From an uncultured Ruminococcus sp. (GTDB lineage Bacteria > Bacillota > Clostridia > Oscillospirales > Ruminococcaceae): a stretch of DNA of 10,797 bases. Location of the stretch: NCBI GenBank assembly GCA_937926145.1, contig CALANW010000135.1:1-10797 (forward strand). Reading direction: 5' to 3'. The notes under the pieces were generated by a model, which was not told the DNA's origin, did not search any database, and worked only from the letters and a program-made list of their open reading frames with translations. Positions 6,238 through 10,797 of the stretch are shown here, piece by piece. Each line of letters starts with the position of its first letter. Position 1 is the first letter of the stretch. The position numbers and the translations under genes are program-made.

Positions 6238-7353
6238 TCAGCTTATCCTGCCTTTATTTACGCGGAAGACCTTTCCTCCCGTCATATCGGAGAGAAATCT
6301 GTCATCGCAGCAGGTAACCAAGACCTGCATATTTTCTATCGAGTTAAGAATGAAGCGCTGTCTTCCGCCGTCCAGTTCGGACATTACATCGTCGAGGAGC
6401 ATAACGGGATATTCGCCCTTTTCCGACTTAAGTATTTCCGCCTGCGCCAGTTTTAAGACGATAGCTATCGACCTTGACTGTCCCTGCGAACCGAGGTATC
6501 GGGCAGGCTGACCGTCGATTAGAGTTACAATATCGTCGCGGTGAACGCCCGTTGTTGTGAAGCCTGCGCGGATATCTTCATTCACGTTTTTTTTGAGCTT
6601 ATCCATATAAAGCTCCGTAAGCTCGCCCTCATATTCCGTTTTTCCGTTAAGGTCGGGAAATATTGTCGATTGATAGAACAATTGGAAGTTTTCCTTGCCC
6701 GAGGCAAGCTTATTATATAAACTGCTTGTATAATTATTAAGCATATTACAGTAGGTATTTCTTACAACGGATATATAAGCACCTGCTTTTGCAAGCTGCT
6801 CGTCCCAAACGCTTATCGAGTCGATATCACCGCCGCCCTTTGAAAAGCTTTTTAGCAGGGCATTCCTTTGCGCCAGCACATTATTATAGGTATTGAGCGC
6901 GCTGACGTAAGAGCCTTTTATCTGCGATATCGAAAGGTCGATGAAGCTTCTTCTGTTTTCGGGAGCTCCTTTTGCGAGGTTTAGGTCATCGGGGGTAAAC
7001 ACAACGCACTGAAAGCTGCCGAACAACTTCGACATAAGAGGGAGCTTCACGCCGTTGAGGGTAACGAGCTTTTCTTTCAGCTCGCCTTTTTTTACGGCGA
7101 AGCGAATTTCCTGCTTTCGTGTTTCATCGGTAAAGGTAAGCCTTACATCGGCGAACTCTTTATCGAAGCCGATGAATTCCTTTTCCCTTGAACCCCTGAA
7201 CGAGCGGCAGCCCGAGCAGAGCCAGACAGCTTCGATGAGGTTCGTTTTTCCCTGAGCATTATCTCCGCAGAAGATATTCATTCTTTTATCGGGTAAAATA
7301 TTCACTTCGGACAGATTTTTATATCCGTCCGCACATATCTGATCTATTATCAA
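6238..7353 (-). CDS. recF: DNA replication and repair protein RecF
   Basis: SMC-like ATPase of the RecFOR pathway, which helps load RecA at single-strand gaps and stalled forks. At 371 residues it is of normal length. Walker A is GDNAQGKTN (30-38); the family motif FTPDDL (119-124) and GAPENRRSFID (129-139) follow; the ABC signature is LGSQGQSRS (287-295); Walker B and D-loop are LLDDVMSELD (319-328). The start must be TTG at 7353: an in-frame TAG lies a few codons upstream, no ATG/GTG intervenes, and the next ATG (residue 25) would remove conserved N-terminal sequence. Only a weak AGGT is close to the start. A full Shine-Dalgarno lies 55 nt upstream behind an inverted repeat (see separate entry). 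It follows the S4 gene by 83 bp. Confidence 0.97.
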   Translation of the reverse strand: MIIDQICADGYKNLSEVNILPDKRMNIFCGDNAQGKTNLIEAVWLCSGCRSFRGSREKEFIGFDKEFADVRLTFTDETRKQEIRFAVKKGELKEKLVTLNGVKLPLMSKLFGSFQCVVFTPDDLNLAKGAPENRRSFIDLSISQIKGSYVSALNTYNNVLAQRNALLKSFSKGGGDIDSISVWDEQLAKAGAYISVVRNTYCNMLNNYTSSLYNKLASGKENFQLFYQSTIFPDLNGKTEYEGELTELYMDKLKKNVNEDIRAGFTTTGVHRDDIVTLIDGQPARYLGSQGQSRSIAIVLKLAQAEILKSEKGEYPVMLLDDVMSELDGGRQRFILNSIENMQVLVTCCDDRFLSDMTGGKVFRVNKGRIS

Positions 7354-7418
7354 AACAAATACCTATTTAAAGCTTTATGACATTTATGGAATATAAGCTT
7401 TAAATTAACTCCTTTCCC
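7354..7418 (-). promoter_or_regulatory. recF leader: displaced Shine-Dalgarno with intervening inverted repeat
   Basis: On the minus strand GGGAAAGGAG (7418-7409) is an excellent ribosome-binding site, but no start codon lies within range of it. The recF TTG is 55 nt further on. In between, 7393-7405 pairs with 7365-7378 (TTTAAAGCTT against AAGCTTTAAA plus flanking AT, one bulge) around a 14-nt loop. Folding would bring the site to about 14 nt from the TTG, so the hairpin may be needed for, or may regulate, recF translation. Confidence 0.55.
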
Positions 7419-7436
7419 AAAGAGCTTCTTGTATTA

Positions 7437-7646
7437 TCAGTGAATAGTTATCTCTGCTCCGTTTACGGTGACAACATCGCCCGAGTGAAGCTTTTTTCCT
7501 CTTATGAGGCAAGGCTGACCGTTGACAGAGACCTTTCCGTCAAGGATAAGCTGTTTTGCGTCCGAACCGATAGCGACTGCGCCCGCAAATTTAAGAAGCT
7601 GGTCGAGCTTTATATATTCGGTAGTAATATTTACATCTTTATCCAT
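7437..7646 (-). CDS. yaaA: S4-domain RNA-binding protein YaaA (RlbA)
   Basis: A 69-residue protein that is essentially one S4 RNA-binding fold: helices with IKLDQLLKFAG (12-22) and SDAKQLILDG (28-37), then the hairpin KVSVNGQ (38-44) and the strand GDVVTVNG (56-63). Small S4 proteins of this type lie between dnaN and recF throughout Bacillus and Clostridia. B. subtilis YaaA has been linked to ribosome assembly, so a ribosomal or tRNA partner is the likely target, although the exact role is not established. ATG at 7646 has AGGAG 8 nt upstream. It starts 66 bp after dnaN, and the spacer has only short A/T hairpins that do not look like convincing terminators. Confidence 0.93.
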   Translation of the reverse strand: MDKDVNITTEYIKLDQLLKFAGAVAIGSDAKQLILDGKVSVNGQPCLIRGKKLHSGDVVTVNGAEITIH

Positions 7647-7712
7647 TTATAAAACTCCTTTTTAAGGATATTTTGTATAAAAACAGTATAAAAATACTTT
7701 TTGTATTATATT

Positions 7713-8822
7713 TTATGATTCCGCTCTCAATCTCTGGGGAAGAACAAGGAATGTGAACGCATCGCCCTCCATTGGGAGAAGCTTCATCGGGGAGATACCG
7801 CCCGAAAGCTGCATTCTTATCTTATCGGCTTCGGTAGCTTTGAGAGCATCGAGGAGATAGCGGCAGTTAAAGCCTATCTCTACCATTGAACCCGTGAGGT
7901 CGATAGGGAATTCATCATTGAACTTGCCCATACCCGTACTACAGGTAATTTTGACCATTCCGTCATTAAAAATGCATCTTACGGGAGCTTTGTTCTTATC
8001 ATTGAGAAGAAGCAGGCATCTTTCAAGGCTCTGGATAAGGTCTTTCGTGTTTATGATTATCTCTGTCGAGTGTGACTGAGGGATAGAAGCCTTATAGTTA
8101 TGGAACTCGCCCTCGAGCAGACGGGAGATTACCATATATCCGTTTATCTCGAAGATGATATGCTTTCTCGAAACGTGGAGAATGACCTTTTCATCGTCAT
8201 CGTCCTTGAGAAGCTTTGAAACTTCGGAGAGGGAACGTGCCTTTACGACGAAGTGGTAGTGGTTGTCGGTTTCGATTTTTTCCGTTCTTACCGCAAGACG
8301 GAAACCGTCAATAGCGGCGAGGTTGAAGTTATGGTCGGAGATATCGAAAAGCTCACCCGTGAGGATAGGCTTATTATCGGTAACAGCAACGGCGAAGATA
8401 GTTTGGTTTATCATATTTTTGAGAAGCGGCTGAGAGAGTGTGAAGTCATCTCCCGTATCATAAGAGGGAAGAGTAGGATATTCGTCAGCCGACATTGCGA
8501 GTATCTTGTACTCGGCATTGGCACTCTTTATAGTAGCGGAGAGGTTGTCGCTGATCTCAAAGGAAATTTCCTCCGAGGGCATCTTTCTTACGATCTCGCA
8601 GAGAAGTCTTGCATCGAAAACAAATTCGCCCATATCTTCGGATACTATATTGATCTTTGTTTGGATACCCATTTCAAGGTCATAGCCGGTGAGTTCGAGG
8701 ACGTTTCTGTTGACGGAAACTTTTATTCCCGTAAGGGCTGTTATGGTTGATTTCTGAGGAACGGCACGGACTACATTATTGAGAGCTTCGTTAAGCTCAC
8801 TCTGAACGCAGGTAAATTTCAT
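7713..8822 (-). CDS. dnaN: DNA polymerase III subunit beta (sliding clamp)
   Basis: Ring-shaped processivity clamp: a homodimer that tethers DNA polymerase III and many repair proteins to DNA. The 369 residues form the expected three repeated clamp domains of about 120 residues each. It begins MKFTCVQSELNEAL, the usual clamp N-terminus, and ends FTFLVLPQRL plus a short RAES extension; this C-terminal strand lines the pocket that binds clamp-binding motifs. ATG at 8822 is chosen because an in-frame TAA lies seven codons upstream and no other start fits. Unusually, no Shine-Dalgarno lies close to the ATG; AAAGGAG is 40 nt upstream with an inverted repeat between them. The gene is separated from dnaA by the origin-like spacer and probably heads the unit through yaaA, recF, remB and gyrB. 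I found no convincing promoter for it. Confidence 0.98.
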   Translation of the reverse strand: MKFTCVQSELNEALNNVVRAVPQKSTITALTGIKVSVNRNVLELTGYDLEMGIQTKINIVSEDMGEFVFDARLLCEIVRKMPSEEISFEISDNLSATIKSANAEYKILAMSADEYPTLPSYDTGDDFTLSQPLLKNMINQTIFAVAVTDNKPILTGELFDISDHNFNLAAIDGFRLAVRTEKIETDNHYHFVVKARSLSEVSKLLKDDDDEKVILHVSRKHIIFEINGYMVISRLLEGEFHNYKASIPQSHSTEIIINTKDLIQSLERCLLLLNDKNKAPVRCIFNDGMVKITCSTGMGKFNDEFPIDLTGSMVEIGFNCRYLLDALKATEADKIRMQLSGGISPMKLLPMEGDAFTFLVLPQRLRAES

Positions 8823-8869
8823 AAGCTTGAATACAGTCTGAATTTATACAGAGCTGTAAATTCTCCTTT
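8823..8869 (-). promoter_or_regulatory. dnaN leader: displaced Shine-Dalgarno with intervening hairpin
   Basis: AAAGGAG (minus, 8869-8863) is the only good ribosome-binding site before dnaN but lies 40 nt from the ATG. Between them 8863-8840 can form a hairpin: GAATTTACA pairs with TGT, a 2-nt bulge and AAATTC around a 4-nt loop. Its first G overlaps the last base of the site. After the hairpin 17 nt remain to the ATG. A second pairing of the ACAG segment with the later CTGTATTC is also possible, so two alternative folds could exist. Confidence 0.5.
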
Positions 8870-8944
8870 CTTATTCTTTACATAAGTTTTTCTTATTAAA
8901 AAGGGTTGGGGAAAACTGCCGCTTTAAAAGAGAAACTTTCGGTG

Positions 8945-9019
8945 TTTTATTATAAAATAATATAATATATATAAATATTAAACAGTAATAGCAGTAGGGG
9001 GCGTGGAAAATATGGAAAG
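8945..9019 (-). other. Origin unwinding module: tandem DnaA-box-like 9-mers, G/C run, DnaA-trio series and A/T-only stretch
   Basis: Read on the minus strand (dnaA direction), two abutting box-like 9-mers, CTTTCCATA (9019-9011) and TTTTCCACG (9010-9002), are followed by a run of five C (9001-8997), then CTACTGCTATTACTGTTT (8997-8980), then 38 bp of only A and T (8982-8945, overlapping the end by three bases). Read 3' to 5' on the opposite strand, 8997-8980 is GAT GAC GAT AAT GAC AAA, the pattern of the DnaA-trio element known from B. subtilis oriC, where DnaA spreads onto single-stranded DNA. The order box, G/C run, trios, A/T-rich DNA between dnaA and dnaN matches that model. The function is inferred from this layout. 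Confidence 0.8.
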
Positions 9020-9217
9020 GGTCTTTTTGATGAGTTTTATCAAGGAAAATCCACATAAATTTTTTCAACGTATCGGGTGTTGATAAATTTGCCCCATTGT
9101 GGAAAGTCAAAATGCGGAGAAAAAGTGGGGAAAAATGTGAGTGGAAAGAGGAAAAAAGGTGCAAAATACGGTGAAAATAATTTTTTGAAGGAAAAAACTA
9201 TGTTAAAAACTATTTTT

Positions 9218-9352
9218 ATACGCTTTGTAATGTACTTCAAACGCCCATAAAAGCGTATCTGAAAGTTTTCCACCTAACTTTCCACACTATGTTGAAAACT
9301 TTTTGATTAAACAATCTGTAAAGATAAAAAAGTCAGTTTTTGAGATTGTTTA
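9218..9352. repeat. Three consecutive perfect inverted repeats at the dnaA end of oriC
   Basis: First: ATACGCTTT (9218-9226) with AAAGCGTAT (9250-9258), 23-nt loop. Second: AAAGTTTTC (9262-9270) with GAAAACTTT (9294-9302), 23-nt loop holding the DnaA-box-like CTTTCCACA. Third: TAAACAATCT (9308-9317) with AGATTGTTTA (9343-9352), 25-nt loop, spanning the dnaA stop codon. The units are 41, 41 and 45 bp long with 3 and 5 bp between them. None is followed by a T tract typical of a terminator in the dnaA direction, although the third has six T in its loop on the sense strand. Confidence 0.65.
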
Positions 9353-10685
9353 TGATGTCCTCAATGGTTTCTTTGAGGTGTGGGTCTTTGTTCATTGAGT
9401 TGGTTATCTCTTCGTAATAATACATAATTGTGGAGTGATCTCTTCCGCCGATGTCAAGACCTATGGACTTGTAGCTGAGAGAAGTTGTTTCCTTAATTAT
9501 GTAAGCGCTGACCTTTCGTGCGAGGGATATCTTCGAGGTTCTCTTGTTGGAAAGGATGTCCTCGGAGGTGACACCATAGACTTCGGCAACGTGGGAAAGA
9601 ACTCTGTCGATAGTGATAGGCGACGGAGTATCGTCCGAGAGAATTTCTCTTACGGTGCTTTGCGCCTGCGCGATCGTCGGTGGAGTTCCGACAAGGTGCA
9701 TCGAGGCTTTCATCTTCTTTACGCAGCCTTCGAGCTGACGGATATTGGATTTGAGCTTGTCCGCAATATAATTTGCAACATCGTCCGAAAGCTTGAGGTC
9801 GAGAAGCTCGGCTTTTCTTCTTACGATAGCAACTCTCGTTTCAAAATCAGGTGCGGAGATATCCGCTATAAGTCCCCATTCAAAACGGGTGCGGATTCTG
9901 TCCTCGAGGGTCTTGATATCCTTTGGAGGACGGTCGGAGGTGAGAACTATCTGTTTGCCGATCTTGTGAAGCTCATTGAAAGTATGGAAGAATTCTTCCT
10001 GCGTGGATTCCTTGCCTGCGATGAACTGAACGTCATCGACGAGGAGAACATCGGCGCTTCTATACTTCTGGTGAAACTGGGAAGTATCCTTTTTCTGCTG
10101 GATAGCGGTGATAAGCTCGTTGGCAAAGGTTTCGCCCGTTACATAAATGATGTTTGTATCGGGCTTGTTCTTTTTTATTTCATTGCTGATAGCTGTCATA
10201 AGGTGGGTTTTTCCAAGTCCCGACGGACCGTGAATAAAAAGAGGGTTGTAAGCACTGCCGGGATTCTTTGCAACAGTAGTGCTTGCGGCGTAGGCAAACT
10301 CATTTGAATGACCGACTATGAAAGTATCAAAAGTATAGTCATACTCTGCATTTGAGAATGACTGTTCAAGCTCACGGCGCTTTACGATAGGGGATTCTTC
10401 CTCCTCATCGTCCTGCTGAGTATCTTCGAGAGGGATAATTTCGATATCAACGGGAAAACCGAGCACATTTATAAAAGCGTCCGAGAGCATAGTGCTGTAA
10501 TTTTTTAAGATAATGCCCTTCTGAAATTCGGACTGAACGTTAAAATAAGCGACATTTTCATCAAGATTAAGGGGTTTGAGGGTCTTTATCCAGAGATTGA
10601 AAGCAACGTCCGTCAATTCTCCGTTATTGACCTTTGACTGAAAATAGTCGAGTACCTTGTCAAAAACTTCGACAAAGGAATTCAT
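9333..10685 (-). CDS. dnaA: Chromosomal replication initiator protein DnaA
   Basis: AAA+ initiator that binds DnaA boxes and opens oriC when ATP-bound. Domain I (about 1-88) is the interaction domain. Domain II is only a short acidic linker (about 89-112, with DDEEEES). Domain III (about 113-335) has Walker A GPSGLGKT (153-160), Walker B LLVDDVQ (214-220), sensor 1 LTSDRPP (248-254), the arginine-finger region EDRIRTRFEWGL (261-272) and sensor 2 IRQLEG (315-320). Domain IV (about 355-450) is the helix-turn-helix DNA-binding domain with signature GGRDHSTI (413-420). ATG at 10685 has AAGGAG 10 nt upstream. The 450-residue length is typical. The transcript starts from the promoter at 10735-10763. 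The last codons lie in one arm of an inverted repeat. No strong terminator follows before the origin spacer. Confidence 0.99.
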   Translation of the reverse strand: MNSFVEVFDKVLDYFQSKVNNGELTDVAFNLWIKTLKPLNLDENVAYFNVQSEFQKGIILKNYSTMLSDAFINVLGFPVDIEIIPLEDTQQDDEEEESPIVKRRELEQSFSNAEYDYTFDTFIVGHSNEFAYAASTTVAKNPGSAYNPLFIHGPSGLGKTHLMTAISNEIKKNKPDTNIIYVTGETFANELITAIQQKKDTSQFHQKYRSADVLLVDDVQFIAGKESTQEEFFHTFNELHKIGKQIVLTSDRPPKDIKTLEDRIRTRFEWGLIADISAPDFETRVAIVRRKAELLDLKLSDDVANYIADKLKSNIRQLEGCVKKMKASMHLVGTPPTIAQAQSTVREILSDDTPSPITIDRVLSHVAEVYGVTSEDILSNKRTSKISLARKVSAYIIKETTSLSYKSIGLDIGGRDHSTIMYYYEEITNSMNKDPHLKETIEDIINNLKN

Positions 10686-10734
10686 AGTAAACCTACTCCT
10701 TGCGATAAAAAATTATATAAGATAAATTTAAATA

Positions 10735-10763
10735 ATTATAGCATATTTTGAAGTTAAATGCAA
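10735..10763 (-). promoter_or_regulatory. Probable dnaA promoter (sigma-A type)
   Basis: On the minus strand a perfect -10 box TATAAT (10735-10740) is preceded by a 17-nt spacer and TTGCAT (10758-10763), which keeps the important TTG of the -35 box. Transcription would start near 10728, giving a leader of about 43 nt that includes the dnaA ribosome-binding site. No perfect DnaA box overlaps it, so autoregulation by DnaA is not evident from this stretch. Confidence 0.7.
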
Positions 10764-10766
10764 GCG

Positions 10767-10795
10767 TTTTCACAAAATAAAACACCATATATAAT
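10767..10795 (+). promoter_or_regulatory. Possible divergent promoter reading out of the window
   Basis: On the plus strand TATAAT (10790-10795) is a perfect -10 box, with a weak TTTTCA (10767-10772) 17 nt upstream as -35. It points away from dnaA, where rpmH (ribosomal protein bL34) usually lies in Firmicutes. The -35 is poor and the transcribed region is outside the window, so this is tentative. Besides this and the dnaA promoter, I see nothing else in 10686-10797. Confidence 0.4.
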
Positions 10796-10797
10796 AG

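Larger units (their letters stand above)
8945..9352. other. Chromosomal replication origin (oriC), dnaA-dnaN spacer part
   Basis: This gene-free spacer lies between dnaA and dnaN, the usual place for the unwinding part of a bipartite Firmicute origin. Degenerate DnaA boxes (consensus TTATCCACA) are seen at 9078-9086 (minus, TTATCAACA, one mismatch), 9098-9106 (minus, CTTTCCACA), 9278-9286 (plus, CTTTCCACA), 9266-9274 (plus, TTTTCCACC), 9290-9298 (minus, TTTTCAACA), 9047-9055 (plus, AAATCCACA) and 9140-9148 (minus, CTTTCCACT), besides the tandem pair at 9002-9019. No perfect box is present. The unwinding module is at the dnaN end and a set of inverted repeats at the dnaA end. Confidence 0.82.

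Noticed and set aside
7685..7698. A/T hairpin AGTAT/ATACT followed by T in both directions, as a dnaN terminator
   Set aside because: Only five pairs, four of them A-T, in an A/T-rich spacer; too weak to support termination.
8871..9273. Two overlapping minus-strand open frames (97 and 77 codons) between dnaA and dnaN
   Set aside because: They lie over the origin spacer with its DnaA boxes and A/T-only stretch, are low complexity (rich in Phe, Leu, Pro) and overlap each other; coding is unlikely.
9435..10307. 290-codon plus-strand frame opposite dnaA, and similar long plus frames opposite gyrA (2043-2693), the membrane gene (3148-3915) and gyrB (5226-5966)
   Set aside because: They are complete antisense shadows of well-identified genes, explained by codon bias; their translations look like no known family and they lack proper starts.
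10686..10797. Second origin subregion with DnaA boxes upstream of dnaA
   Set aside because: No good DnaA box is visible in the 112 bp available; such a region may lie beyond the window, but it cannot be claimed here.
1..10797. CRISPR array, prophage, insertion sequence, toxin-antitoxin or defence system
   Set aside because: No regularly spaced direct repeats, transposase, integrase or defence-type protein is present; the coding content is the standard origin gene set plus one membrane protein.

Overview
The window is the replication-origin locus of a low-to-mid GC Gram-positive bacterium, most likely a gut-type member of class Clostridia (Oscillospiraceae/Ruminococcus-like by protein style; the genus is inference). 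All seven protein genes lie on the minus strand. From right to left they are dnaA, dnaN, an S4-domain gene (yaaA), recF, remB (yaaB), gyrB, a YcxB-like membrane-protein gene and gyrA. This is the conserved Bacillus/Clostridium origin order, except for the extra membrane-protein gene between gyrB and gyrA.

Right edge (10686-10797): a sigma-A-type promoter for dnaA, and a possible divergent promoter reading out of the window, where rpmH usually lies. The 510-bp dnaA-dnaN spacer (8823-9332) carries no credible gene and has the anatomy of the unwinding part of oriC. Going from dnaA toward dnaN there are three consecutive perfect inverted repeats, scattered degenerate DnaA boxes, two abutting box-like 9-mers, a G/C run, a DnaA-trio-like series, and a 38-bp stretch of only A and T.

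From dnaN to gyrA (8822 to 615) the genes are packed tightly: remB starts 12 bp after recF, gyrB overlaps remB by 8 bp, and gyrA starts 28 bp after the membrane gene. They probably form one or a few co-transcribed units supplying the sliding clamp, the recombination mediator and DNA gyrase. dnaN and recF both lack a Shine-Dalgarno sequence near the start. Each has a strong one 40-55 nt upstream, with an inverted repeat between it and the start codon. gyrA and recF both begin with TTG.

Left edge (1-614): no credible gene. Next to gyrA there is a cluster of nested palindromes and short direct repeats, then a long interrupted hairpin, a leftward intrinsic terminator, a near-consensus leftward promoter and a 13-bp hairpin. 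The gyr transcription unit therefore probably ends near position 119, and a new leftward unit starts near position 70 and runs out of the window. In Bacillus an rRNA operon follows gyrA; whether that is so here cannot be seen.

Nothing points to a mobile element, prophage, CRISPR array or defence system. The points of interest are cis-acting DNA/RNA structures, the odd membrane gene, and gyrase residues at quinolone-contact positions.
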